Part shown: positions 1-6,212 of the stretch, in pieces
Position numbering within the stretch: position 1 is the stretch's first letter
Layout: each line of letters opens with the position of its first letter
Assembly: GCA_902489855.1 (NCBI GenBank)
Contig: CABUBS010000052.1
Location: forward strand, 1 to 12,282
Length of the DNA stretch: 12,282 nt
From: an uncultured Collinsella sp.
GTDB taxonomy: Bacteria; Actinomycetota; Coriobacteriia; Coriobacteriales; Coriobacteriaceae
Direction of reading: 5' to 3'
Notes under the pieces: model-generated
The model's database searches: none
Told to the model about the DNA's origin: nothing
What the model saw: the letters and a program-made list of their open reading frames with translations, nothing else
Made by a program: the position numbers and the translations under genes

Positions 1-41
1 TGCTGCTGGCCGCTCGCGACCGTGCCGCGATCGCCGCATAG
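1..41 (+). CDS. 3' end of an upstream gene (partial)
   Basis: The frame beginning at base 3 reads LLAARDRAAIAA and stops at TAG 39-41. Ten of the twelve visible codons end in G or C, as expected of a coding frame in this genome, and the other two forward frames do not show this pattern. Only the last dozen residues are in the window, so no function can be given. The gene is co-directional with trpS, which starts 93 bases later. It could be chance, because the stretch is so short. Confidence 0.4.
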   Translation, partial: LLAARDRAAIAA

Positions 42-134
42 CCCTCGCCCTACCGGTGCCTCACCCACTTACGCCCTACCCCTTTCAATAAACGCGTTAT
101 CATCTTGATCAGTACGCATACGTTAGGAGCAATC

Positions 135-1184
135 ATGCCAAACGAGAACAGCTACGAAGTCGCGCTGCAAAAGAGCAACGCCATTCGCGAGGGCCTGGCA
201 AAGACACCCGAGAAGTTCACCATGCTCACCGGCGACCGCCCCACCGGCCGTCTGCACCTGGGCCACTACTTTGGCACCCTCAAGGGCCGTGTTGAACTGC
301 AGAACATGGGCGCCAAGACCAACGTGCTCATCGCCGACTACCAGGTCATCACCGACCGCGACACCACCGAGCATATCCAGGACAACGTGTACAACATGGT
401 CATGGACTACCTTGCCTGCGGCATCGACCCCGACAAGACCATGATCTACGCGCACTCCGCCGTGCCCGCCGCAAACCAGCTCATGCTGCCGTTCCTGTCG
501 CTGGTCTCCGAGGCCGAGCTGGCGCGCAACCCCACGGTCAAGGCCGAGATGGAGGCCTCGGGCCACGAGCTCACCGGCCTTCTGCTCACCTACCCGGTGC
601 ATCAGGCCTGCGACATCCTGTTCTGCAAGGGCAACGTCGTGCCGGTCGGTCGCGACCAGCTGCCGCACATCGAGCTCACCCGCACCATCGCACGCCGGTT
701 TAACAACCGTTACGGCAAGGTGTTCCCCGAGGTCGACGCGCTTCTGTCCGAGACCCCGCTGCTGCCCGGCCTTGACGGTCGCAAGATGAGCAAGAGCTAC
801 GGCAACGCCATCAATATTTCGATGACCGCCGAGGAGACAGCCAAGCGCATCAAGAAGAGCCAGACCGACTCCGAGCGCATGATCACGTTTGATCCCGAGA
901 ACCGCCCCGGCGTATCCGGCCTGCTTTCGACGGCTGCCATCTGCACCGGTCGTTCCGAGGTCGAGATTGCCGAGGAGATCGGCATGGGCGGCTCTGGCCA
1001 GCTCAAGAAGTACGTGACCGAGGCCGTCAACGAGTACTTCGCCCCGATCCGCGAGCGTCGCCAGCGCTACGAGAACGACCTGGATTACGTCAAGGACGTG
1101 CTGCACGAGGGCAATCGCCGCGCCAACGAGATCGCCGAGCAGACCCTGGCCGAGGTTCGGGACGCCATGGGCATGGTGTACTAG
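135..1184 (+). CDS. trpS: Tryptophan--tRNA ligase (TrpRS)
   Basis: This cytoplasmic class Ic aminoacyl-tRNA synthetase charges tRNA-Trp with tryptophan using ATP. The 349-residue product has the usual length of bacterial TrpRS. The HIGH-type signature is HLGH at residues 41-44, preceded by TGDRPTGRL, and the KMSKS loop is exact at residues 217-221 within GRKMSKSYGNAI. Both halves of the class I active site are therefore intact. I chose ATG 135 because AGGAG lies at 125-129, five bases upstream; an in-frame TTG at 105 lacks such a site. A strong intrinsic terminator follows 35 bases after the stop, so the gene probably ends its own transcript. I see no T-box or leader peptide upstream, though only 93 bases separate it from the preceding frame. 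Confidence 0.96.
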   Translation: MPNENSYEVALQKSNAIREGLAKTPEKFTMLTGDRPTGRLHLGHYFGTLKGRVELQNMGAKTNVLIADYQVITDRDTTEHIQDNVYNMVMDYLACGIDPDKTMIYAHSAVPAANQLMLPFLSLVSEAELARNPTVKAEMEASGHELTGLLLTYPVHQACDILFCKGNVVPVGRDQLPHIELTRTIARRFNNRYGKVFPEVDALLSETPLLPGLDGRKMSKSYGNAINISMTAEETAKRIKKSQTDSERMITFDPENRPGVSGLLSTAAICTGRSEVEIAEEIGMGGSGQLKKYVTEAVNEYFAPIRERRQRYENDLDYVKDVLHEGNRRANEIAEQTLAEVRDAMGMVY

Positions 1185-1219
1185 ACCGATCTGCTGGCTT
1201 GAGCTTTAGATTGTTTTAG

Positions 1220-1247
1220 GGCGGGCGCTACGGCGTCCGCCTTTTTT
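1220..1247 (+). terminator. Intrinsic terminator of trpS
   Basis: A 9-bp stem, GGCGGGCGC (1220-1228) with GCGTCCGCC (1233-1241), has one G-U pair and closes on the loop TACG. C(UACG)G is a member of the very stable UNCG tetraloops. Six T residues follow at 1242-1247. This is a textbook rho-independent terminator on the + strand. Confidence 0.93.
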
Positions 1248-1294
1248 GGTGCCCGACCGGTTCGGCTCTGCCCGCTGCACTCCCCCGACAAACA

Positions 1295-1336
1295 GGAACA
1301 GGCCCGCTGGCAGTTAGTTGCCAGCGGGCCTGTTCC
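1295..1336. other. Perfect 18-bp inverted repeat (hairpin)
   Basis: Arms 1295-1312 and 1319-1336 are exact reverse complements (GGAACAGGCCCGCTGGCA and its complement) around the six-base loop GTTAGT. It sits between the convergent trpS and the alkyltransferase-like gene, downstream of the trpS terminator. There is no T-tract on the + strand. On the - strand it would be followed by TGTTTGT, a weak terminator tail. It may be a back-up bidirectional terminator or the 5' part of the structured region running on to 1561. Confidence 0.6.
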
Positions 1337-1370
1337 CGAAGTACACCGTTGAATCGCACAGAGGGGAGGA

Positions 1371-1430
1371 ATGCGAATCAAACTCAACAGGGCAGGCTTT
1401 TTCATCGCCTATGGCCTGCTCCGTTGCTGA
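1371..1430 (+). CDS. Possible 19-residue peptide ORF
   Basis: ATG 1371 opens 19 codons ending at TGA 1428-1430. They encode MRIKLNRAGFFIAYGLLRC, a basic N-terminus followed by a short hydrophobic stretch. A purine-rich GAGGGGAGGA run touches the ATG; its GAGG at 1361-1364 has a workable six-base spacing, but GGAGG is too close. The ORF lies in an otherwise gene-free gap, between a perfect hairpin and a long imperfect one. It could be a leader peptide, a tiny membrane peptide or chance. I do not recognise it. Confidence 0.2.
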   Translation: MRIKLNRAGFFIAYGLLRC

Positions 1431-1520
1431 ATACAATATAGTTCGCCGTGGTTTACTTTCTAGTGTGAAACTACCCCACCATACCTTCTCCATAAGTTAG
1501 CTCCGGTAAACCTGCAACGG
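1421..1520. ncRNA. Candidate structured RNA element
   Basis: Nested inverted repeats bound this 100-base AT-richer stretch. CCGTTGC at 1421-1427 pairs with GCAACGG at 1514-1520. GGTTTAC at 1450-1456 pairs with GTAAACC at 1506-1512. A small TAGT/ACTA hairpin lies inside. Repeat copy 1 begins at the very next base and could terminate a + strand transcript. The two nested pairings make chance less likely, but no covariation is available, the strand is undetermined, and the fold matches no RNA family that I recognise. Confidence 0.25.
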
Positions 1521-1561
1521 AAAACCACCACAAAGGGGACAGGCACCTTTGTGGTGGTTTT
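1521..1561 (+). repeat. Hairpin repeat family A, copy 1
   Basis: A perfect 16-bp stem (AAAACCACCACAAAGG at 1521-1536 and its complement at 1546-1561) surrounds the nine-base loop GGACAGGCA. The A-run at one foot and the T-run at the other make it look like a bidirectional intrinsic terminator. It ends 16 bases beyond the stop of the minus-strand alkyltransferase-like gene. Strand is assigned by loop sequence. Confidence 0.92.
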
Positions 1562-1577
1562 AGCCACGGTAGAGCCG

Positions 1578-1898
1578 CTAGAGCCCTGCTGGCCAGCGAC
1601 AGGCGGCCAAGTCGACGTGCATGGGATCGGTAAACGTCACGCCCTCCCCCGTTAAGAGCTCACGCTGAGCATCGGGGCCGCCAAACGCAAAGCCCTCGCA
1701 AATACGGCCATCGGCAAACACCACACGATGGCAGGGAATCAGACCAGGGCGCGGATTGCTGTGCAGCGCATAGCCCACATAGCGCGCGCTTCGCGGACGA
1801 CCGGCGAGCAGCGCCACCTGTCCGTACGTGGCGACCATCCCCTCGGGAATCTGCTCGACCACCTCGTACACCCGCTCAAAAAAGCCCTCAGACGCCAT
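1578..1898 (-). CDS. MGMT-family protein (O6-alkylguanine DNA alkyltransferase C-terminal domain only)
   Basis: The 106-residue product is the DNA-binding and active-site domain of O6-alkylguanine-DNA alkyltransferases, without the usual N-terminal domain. By family comparison, Y25 in TYGQVA is the base-flipping tyrosine, R39 in SARYVGYAL the arginine finger, and N48 and the motif IPCHRV (54-59) the active site. The nucleophile position C56 is cysteine. Alkyltransferase-like (ATL) proteins of similar size usually carry tryptophan there, so this one could transfer alkyl groups rather than only flag damage. ATG 1898 has GGGAG six bases or so upstream. It stands alone on its transcript: repeat copy 1 lies after its stop, and copy 2 separates it from degV upstream. 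Assignment to the family is firm; catalytic activity is inferred. Confidence 0.92.
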   Translation of the reverse strand: MASEGFFERVYEVVEQIPEGMVATYGQVALLAGRPRSARYVGYALHSNPRPGLIPCHRVVFADGRICEGFAFGGPDAQRELLTGEGVTFTDPMHVDLAACRWPAGL

Positions 1899-1924
1899 TG
1901 CTCACTCCCTTCCACCCGGAAAAG

Positions 1925-1969
1925 CATAAACCACCACAAAGGTGCCTGTCCCCTTTGTGGTGGTTTATG
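1925..1969 (-). repeat. Hairpin repeat family A, copy 2
   Basis: A perfect 18-bp stem (1925-1942 with 1952-1969) surrounds the loop TGCCTGTCC (1943-1951), the reverse complement of the copy 1 loop. The core is the same as copy 1 but inverted, and the stem is extended by CAT/ATG. It lies 9 bases past the stop of the minus-strand DegV gene and just upstream of the start of the alkyltransferase-like gene, so it probably terminates the former. Confidence 0.92.
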
Positions 1970-1978
1970 GCAAGTCGG

Positions 1979-2782
1979 TTAATTGGCGGGCTGGAAGAAG
2001 GCTACGGCTACGGCGCCGGGACCTACGTGGGTGCCGATGGTGGCGCCGATAGTGTGGACGGGCAGCTCGCCCTCGGTGTGGCCAGCCCACAGCGCCGCAC
2101 TGTCATCGATATACTTCTTGAGCACCGCGTCCGAAAGGCCCGTATAGCCGAGCGCCAGCGGCATGGAGAAGTCGACGCCGCCCGCCTGCTCGACCTTCTG
2201 GTTCAACAGGTTTCGACCGTTTTTGGACGCGGTGCTCAAGAAGTATATCGATGCGGCGCCAGCCGCAGCAGACAGACGGCCGCCGCGCACCAGGTACTCC
2301 AGCGTCTCGAGCAGGCCGATAACCACCACGCGGTCGCGCACGGCCTCGACCGCTGCCGCGATCTGGGCCGCACTACGGCCCTCGTCCACCAGGCGCAGCG
2401 CATACTCGACCAGCACGCGCTCGCCCAGGGTGACGTTATTGCTGTCCACGACGAACACGTCGCCGCCCGGCGCCTCGGCAAGTGCGGTGCGGGCGCTCTG
2501 GTTGGTGCCCGAAAGCTTGGCGCCCACGGTAATAATCACCGCCTCGTCGCCGGCCTCACGCGCCTCGGCAATCGCCTGCGAAAACGCGTACGGGTTGACC
2601 TGGCCGGTCTTGGGCAGCTCGTCGCGCTCCACGAGCATCTCGTAAAAGCGCTGGTGATCGATGTCGACGCCATCCATGTACACATCGGTGCCAAAGGTGA
2701 CGGACAGCGGCAGAACACGCAGAGCGGGATGCTCAGCCGGCGTCATATCGCTCGCGGAATCGGTAATAATACGAATGGACAT
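1979..2782 (-). CDS. DegV family protein (fatty-acid-binding)
   Basis: The 267-residue product matches the DegV family, cytoplasmic proteins that bind a fatty acid. In Firmicutes, FakB members present the fatty acid to the kinase FakA. Family marks in order are IITDSASDM (5-13), PLSVTFG (25-31), LPKTGQVNP (56-64, the usual T-S/G-Q-x-x-P turn), the GAKLSGTNQSA segment, DSNNVTLGERVLVEYAL, and a C-terminal IGTHVGPGAVAVAFF. I chose ATG 2782 because AAAGGA sits six bases upstream; an in-frame start at 2830 would add a basic 16-residue extension with no family counterpart. The MarR gene ends 119 bases upstream on the same strand, so co-transcription is possible. No fakA-like kinase is in the window, so FakB activity is not shown. 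Repeat copy 2 follows the stop. Confidence 0.92.
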   Translation of the reverse strand: MSIRIITDSASDMTPAEHPALRVLPLSVTFGTDVYMDGVDIDHQRFYEMLVERDELPKTGQVNPYAFSQAIAEAREAGDEAVIITVGAKLSGTNQSARTALAEAPGGDVFVVDSNNVTLGERVLVEYALRLVDEGRSAAQIAAAVEAVRDRVVVIGLLETLEYLVRGGRLSAAAGAASIYFLSTASKNGRNLLNQKVEQAGGVDFSMPLALGYTGLSDAVLKKYIDDSAALWAGHTEGELPVHTIGATIGTHVGPGAVAVAFFQPAN

Positions 2783-2901
2783 AGCGAATCCTTTCTTGCG
2801 CGGACCTCGCGCGGGGAATTTTGACAGCAATGCCCCGGCACGGTATACGCGCTCAAACGGGACTATGCAGTTATTAATTGGAAGCAGATGCCTTGGCGGC
2901 C

Positions 2902-3351
2902 TTAGATCTCGCGCAAGGTGTTGAGAATCGTACGCAGCGACGCATACATCTGCTCGCGCTGCTCCACACCCATGGCCTTGCCGGTGGTGTCGAGCACTTC
3001 GCGAATGATGCGATCGGCCTCGCTCATGCTCTCACCGCCCAGGGCAGTCAGGCGCACCGGGGCACGGTACTTGACGGCCGCATCACCCGAATCGTCGACG
3101 TCGACGTAGCCGCCCTCCTCCAGATGTGCCAGTGTGCGCGAAACGGCGGCTCGGGTAACGCCGGCCATGCGGGCGAGGTCGGCGCCAGTCAGGCCGTCCT
3201 TGCTGCGTTCAAGATAGTACAGGCACATGACGTCGGAGCCCTTAAGGCCCAGCCTTGCACCTTCGGACGTCTTGATGCGCTGAATCTCCTTGTAGAGGCC
3301 GCTGATCAGTCCGACAAAGTCCTCAAAACGTGTCTCGTCGTTCCACTGCAT
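2902..3351 (-). CDS. MarR-family transcriptional regulator
   Basis: This 149-residue protein is a typical dimeric winged-helix MarR regulator in length and layout. An N-terminal dimerisation helix (about 5-30) is followed by the helix-turn-helix LTGADLARMAGVTRAAVSRTLAHLEEGGYV at about 54-83. The wing is around VDDSGDAAVKYRAPVRLTALG, and C-terminal dimerisation helices end the protein. The ligand and targets are unknown. It lies 119 bases upstream of the DegV gene on the same strand, so that gene is one possible target, and autoregulation is common in the family. ATG 3351 has only a distant AAAGG, about 11 bases away, so the exact start is less certain than the family. Confidence 0.9.
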   Translation of the reverse strand: MQWNDETRFEDFVGLISGLYKEIQRIKTSEGARLGLKGSDVMCLYYLERSKDGLTGADLARMAGVTRAAVSRTLAHLEEGGYVDVDDSGDAAVKYRAPVRLTALGGESMSEADRIIREVLDTTGKAMGVEQREQMYASLRTILNTLREI

Positions 3352-3379
3352 GGTGACGACCGCCTTTCGCTTACATGAT

Positions 3380-3401
3380 GCTAACGGGTAAACATCTTAG
3401 C
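3380..3401. promoter_or_regulatory. Inverted repeat upstream of marR (weak operator candidate)
   Basis: GCTAA at 3380-3384 and TTAGC at 3397-3401 form an exact 5-bp inverted repeat with a 12-base spacer, 29 bases upstream of the MarR start. MarR proteins often bind palindromes in their own promoters. The half-sites are short and the spacing is longer than usual, so this may be chance. Confidence 0.2.
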
Positions 3402-3455
3402 CGCATAGGGCAACACCCATACCCAAATATCCCATTTGTTAACCCATCAACATAA

Positions 3456-3494
3456 AAACCACCACAAAGGGGATAGTCACCTTTGTGGTGGTTT
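3456..3494 (+). repeat. Hairpin repeat family A, copy 3 (diverged loop)
   Basis: A perfect 15-bp stem (3456-3470 with 3480-3494) surrounds the loop GGATAGTCA. This loop differs from copy 1 at two of nine positions while the stem is unchanged, consistent with selection on pairing. It is in the same orientation as copy 1. It lies 26 bases past the stop of the minus-strand B3/4 gene and about 100 bases upstream of the MarR start. Confidence 0.9.
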
Positions 3495-3520
3495 GGGGCA
3501 TCAATAGGTTCTAGGCGCCG

Positions 3521-4240
3521 CTACAGCTCCACGCAGGGATTGTCGCGGGTTACAAGCGTCTTAACGACAACCGTCGCTCCCAGATAGCGCTCAAGCAGCT
3601 CGGCCAAGCGATCGATGGCGGCCTGGCAATCCCCCATCCGCTCGGGTTCCACGCACTCAATCGCCAGGAACGCATCGGCCGAATCGTCGGACAGAGCCGT
3701 TCGAACGCCGTCGCGCCAGTTCCAGCAACGGCACACGGCGCCCGCATCATCGATGTAGGCGAGCTCGCCAGGCAGCGTCGGATCGTCCGCCTCCTCGCCA
3801 AGTGGCAAGAACGCGTCGCCGCCGTCGGTCACCGCCAGGCGCAGATTGCCCTCAATAGCATGCAAATCCTCACCGCCAACGGGCAGCGCATAAGTCAACG
3901 AAATCGTGTTGTAGATATCCACCGCCGGCGTGATGTGGCCGACCGGCTTGCCTTTGAGCACGCGCTTGAGCAGGTTCTCAACTGAGCAACGCGCGCCCTT
4001 TTTAGTCTTGAACAGCCGATACGCGTCACGCCAGGCCTTAACCGGCGCGTTCTCGCTGATAGTATCGCTTGTCAGGTGGCGCTCCGCATCGATGTTGGCG
4101 CGGTCAAGCAGCGCGGCAATCGCATCCACGTCCTCCTGGGAAATCTGCGCCGCGGGCTTCATGCCCTTTACGACCACGACGCCGACCGCCGCCTGCGGAA
4201 ACAGCTCCCAAAACGAATTCTCGGCAACGAAACTCTTCAT
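3521..4240 (-). CDS. B3/4 tRNA-binding-domain protein (stand-alone)
   Basis: The 239-residue product matches the B3/4 domain, which in the phenylalanyl-tRNA synthetase beta subunit removes tyrosine mischarged onto tRNA-Phe. The domain core runs from about residue 95 (KGKPVGHITPAVDIYNTISL, then YALPVGGEDLHAIEGNLRL) to the acidic PGELAYIDDAGAVCRCWNWRDG segment. No synthetase catalytic domain is attached. Free-standing members occur widely and their role is mostly not established; tRNA proofreading in trans is a reasonable guess only. I chose ATG 4240 because AAGGGAG lies five bases upstream; an in-frame ATG at 4255 lacks such a site. A promoter and a hairpin terminator lie upstream at 4285-4413, so the gene may be attenuated. 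Family-A repeats bracket it on both sides. Confidence 0.87.
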   Translation of the reverse strand: MKSFVAENSFWELFPQAAVGVVVVKGMKPAAQISQEDVDAIAALLDRANIDAERHLTSDTISENAPVKAWRDAYRLFKTKKGARCSVENLLKRVLKGKPVGHITPAVDIYNTISLTYALPVGGEDLHAIEGNLRLAVTDGGDAFLPLGEEADDPTLPGELAYIDDAGAVCRCWNWRDGVRTALSDDSADAFLAIECVEPERMGDCQAAIDRLAELLERYLGATVVVKTLVTRDNPCVEL

Positions 4241-4284
4241 ACGCTCTCCCTTCATTGTGTGCGCCCGAGCGAGGGCACCTAAAC

Positions 4285-4343
4285 AAAAAGCGCCCTCACA
4301 GCGGCCACCTTCAAAGTCCTACGGTGCCGCCACAAGAGCGCTT
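4285..4343 (-). terminator. Intrinsic terminator/attenuator upstream of the B3/4 gene
   Basis: Read on the - strand, bases 4343 to 4288 form a 21-bp stem with five G-U pairs, one single-base bulge and a 13-base loop (GTAGGACTTTGAA). TTTTTGTTT follows. The T-tract exists only on the - strand. It lies between a good minus-strand promoter and the B3/4 start, about 45 bases before the ATG. GAGGGC in its 3' arm could pair instead with GCCCTC at about 4270-4275, an antiterminator-like alternative. It may equally end a free small RNA of roughly 95 nt that also contains a GCCCCC/GGGGGC hairpin at about 4349-4370. Confidence 0.7.
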
Positions 4344-4384
4344 ACGCTGCCCCCATCCGGAGAAGGGGGCGATATGCCAGGCGT

Positions 4385-4413
4385 ATTGTAACCCGAGTCA
4401 TCCGCCCAAGCAA
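4385..4413 (-). promoter_or_regulatory. Sigma-70-type promoter for the B3/4 leader RNA
   Basis: On the - strand, TTGCTT (4413-4408) and TACAAT (4390-4385) are separated by exactly 17 bases. The -35 box overlaps the foot of repeat copy 4. Transcription would start near 4378 and read towards the B3/4 gene through the hairpin terminator. Confidence 0.55.
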
Positions 4414-4452
4414 AACCACCACAACGGTGCCTGTCCCCTTTGTGGTGGTTTT
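4412..4452 (-). repeat. Hairpin repeat family A, copy 4
   Basis: A 16-bp stem with a single mismatch (C4425 where the other copies have A) joins 4412-4427 with 4437-4452 around TGCCTGTCC. Orientation matches copy 2. It ends 15 bases past the pckA stop, so it probably terminates pckA, and it abuts the promoter for the B3/4 leader. Confidence 0.92.
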
Positions 4453-4467
4453 GGGTCTGAGGCGACG

Positions 4468-6138
4468 CTAGTGGCGGAGTCCCAGCAGGCCGCGGCCGCG
4501 ATGACGGGCCTCGGCAGGCACTTGGGCGTGCGGGCCGGCGGCCTTGACGGACTCGGGCAGGTGCGAGTACTTCTTCTCGAAGTTCTCCTCGAACATCACC
4601 GCCAGGTTATGCGCTGCCTCATCGTAGCGCGCGGTGCTCTGCCAGTACTGGCGCGGCACCAGGATGCCGTCGGGCACATCGTGGCACGTAGTGGGAATGT
4701 CGACATTAAAGATGTCGTCGTGCACAAACTCGCTGTCCTCGATGGTACCGTCGAGGGCGCGAGCGACCAGTGAGCGCGTGTAGGCCAGCTCGATGCGATG
4801 ACCCACGCCATAGCCGCCGCCGATCCAGCCGGTATTGACCAGATAGACGCGGGTGCGACCGTCGGCGATACGCTCGCCGAGCATCTTGGCGTAGACCATA
4901 GGATCGAGCGGCATAAACGGCTCGCCAAACAGCGAGGAGAACGTGGGCGTGGGCTCGGTGACGCCGACCTCGGTGCCAGGGATCTTGGCCGTAAAGCCCG
5001 TCACAAAGTGATACATGGCGGCGTCGGCCGTCAGGCGCGAGATGGGCGGTAACACGCCAAAGGCGTCGCAGGTCAGGAACAGCACGACGCTCGGAGTGGT
5101 GCCCATGCCCTTGGTCCACGCGTTGGGGATATGCTCGACGGGGTAGGCCACGCGCGTGTTGTGCGTGATCGAGACGTCGTCGTAGTTAGGCTTGCGATTC
5201 TCGTCGAGCACCACGTTTTCGCAGATGGCGCCAAAGCGGACGGCGTTGAAGATCTCGGGCTCGTGGAACGCGTCCAGTCCCTCGCACTTGGCGTAGCAGC
5301 CGCCCTCGACGTTAAAGATGCCCATGTCGGACCAGCCGTGCTCGTCGTCGCCGATCAGCAGGCGCGTGGGGTTGGCCGAAAGCGTGGTCTTGCCGGTGCC
5401 CGACAGGCCAAAGAACACCGCGGTCTCGTGCGTGACGGGATCCATGCTGGCCGAGCAATGCATAGGCAGAACGTCGTCCTCGACGGGCAGCAAGTAATTC
5501 ATGACGCTGAAGATGGACTTCTTGATCTCGCCGGAGTAGCCGGTGCCCGCGACCAGAATCACGCGCTCCTGGAAATTGATGACCACGGCAGCGCTGGAGT
5601 TGAGGCCCTTGATGGCGGGATCGCACTGGTAGCCCGGCGCGGCGAGCACGCAGAAGTCCGGCTCGCCGGTGCGCGCGATTTCGCGGGCGAGCGGGCGGGC
5701 GAGCATCTGCTTAATAAAGAGCGCCTGGCTGGCACGCTCACAGGCGACGAGCAGACGGCGCGTGTGGTTGCGGTCGGCGCCGGCCATGCCGCGGGTGACG
5801 AACACATCGCGCTCGTTGAGATAGTCGACGATGCCGGCTTTGATGACCTCGTAGCTTTCGACGGACAGCGGGCGGTTGACGGCGCCCCAGGCAATCTTGT
5901 CGTGCACGTCGGGCGTATCGACGATAAAGCGGTCGTTGGGCGAACGTCCGGTACGCTCCCCCGTCTCGATCACGAGTGCGCCGTTGGAGGCCATACGGCC
6001 CTCTTCGCGGCGAATCGCATGCTCGACGAGCTCGGCTGCCGGCAGGTCAACCAGCAGGCGGGGCTGGTTCTCGGCGGGATCTTCGACCAGCGTAATGCCA
6101 AAGTTGGATAGAACTTCTGCAGGGGTAACACCAGGCAT
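4468..6138 (-). CDS. pckA: Phosphoenolpyruvate carboxykinase (ATP)
   Basis: This cytoplasmic enzyme interconverts oxaloacetate plus ATP with phosphoenolpyruvate, CO2 and ADP. The 556-residue product is slightly longer than the usual 540 or so. The kinase-1a P-loop GLSGTGKTTL is at 244-253, with K250 contacting the phosphates. Other ATP-type marks are RTGRSPNDRF near the N-terminus, GTGYSGEIKKSIF, the MHCSAS segment with its metal-ligand histidine, and LLIGDDEHGWSD with the metal-ligand aspartate. The last 25 or so residues are a basic tail without obvious family counterpart. ATG 6138 follows a strong AAAGGAGG four bases upstream; the open frame to 6252 is read-through. lctP is upstream on the same strand but is separated by hairpin repeats. 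Palindromes at 6180-6228 are candidate control sites. In fermenters the enzyme can run in the carboxylating direction, which cannot be judged here. Confidence 0.97.
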   Translation of the reverse strand: MPGVTPAEVLSNFGITLVEDPAENQPRLLVDLPAAELVEHAIRREEGRMASNGALVIETGERTGRSPNDRFIVDTPDVHDKIAWGAVNRPLSVESYEVIKAGIVDYLNERDVFVTRGMAGADRNHTRRLLVACERASQALFIKQMLARPLAREIARTGEPDFCVLAAPGYQCDPAIKGLNSSAAVVINFQERVILVAGTGYSGEIKKSIFSVMNYLLPVEDDVLPMHCSASMDPVTHETAVFFGLSGTGKTTLSANPTRLLIGDDEHGWSDMGIFNVEGGCYAKCEGLDAFHEPEIFNAVRFGAICENVVLDENRKPNYDDVSITHNTRVAYPVEHIPNAWTKGMGTTPSVVLFLTCDAFGVLPPISRLTADAAMYHFVTGFTAKIPGTEVGVTEPTPTFSSLFGEPFMPLDPMVYAKMLGERIADGRTRVYLVNTGWIGGGYGVGHRIELAYTRSLVARALDGTIEDSEFVHDDIFNVDIPTTCHDVPDGILVPRQYWQSTARYDEAAHNLAVMFEENFEKKYSHLPESVKAAGPHAQVPAEARHRGRGLLGLRH

Positions 6139-6179
6139 GGGGCCTCCTTTAAAAGCGCGACACGTGGACGCGGCACGCA

Positions 6180-6195
6180 CTTTACTCACGTAAAG
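6180..6195. promoter_or_regulatory. Inverted repeat in the pckA 5' region
   Basis: CTTTAC (6180-6185) and GTAAAG (6190-6195) are exact reverse complements around TCAC, 41 bases upstream of the pckA ATG. It may be a regulator site or a small 5'-UTR hairpin. No promoter boxes around it are convincing. Confidence 0.3.
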
Positions 6196-6212
6196 CCCGT
6201 TGTACCCGATAT

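Noticed and set aside
105..134. TTG start extending trpS by ten residues
   Set aside because: There is no ribosome-binding site before it, while ATG 135 has AGGAG at ideal spacing that lies within this extension.
123..1106. Long antisense ORFs (also 1898-2824, 5131-6111, 9737-10663 and 11424-12185)
   Set aside because: These mirror genuine genes in GC-rich DNA, have low-complexity His/Arg/Ala-rich translations and no recognisable domains.
1181..1405. 74-codon minus-strand ORF between trpS and the alkyltransferase-like gene
   Set aside because: It runs through the perfect hairpin and the trpS terminator, has no good ribosome-binding site and resembles no family.
4285..4343. T-box leader for the B3/4 gene
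   Set aside because: A GAAGGTGGCCGC stretch (4301-4312) faintly recalls the T-box, but the order of elements is wrong and there is no room for stem I after the pckA stop and promoter.
1521..4452. CRISPR array from the family A repeats
   Set aside because: Copies are hundreds of bases apart, alternate in orientation and are separated by genes; no cas genes are present.
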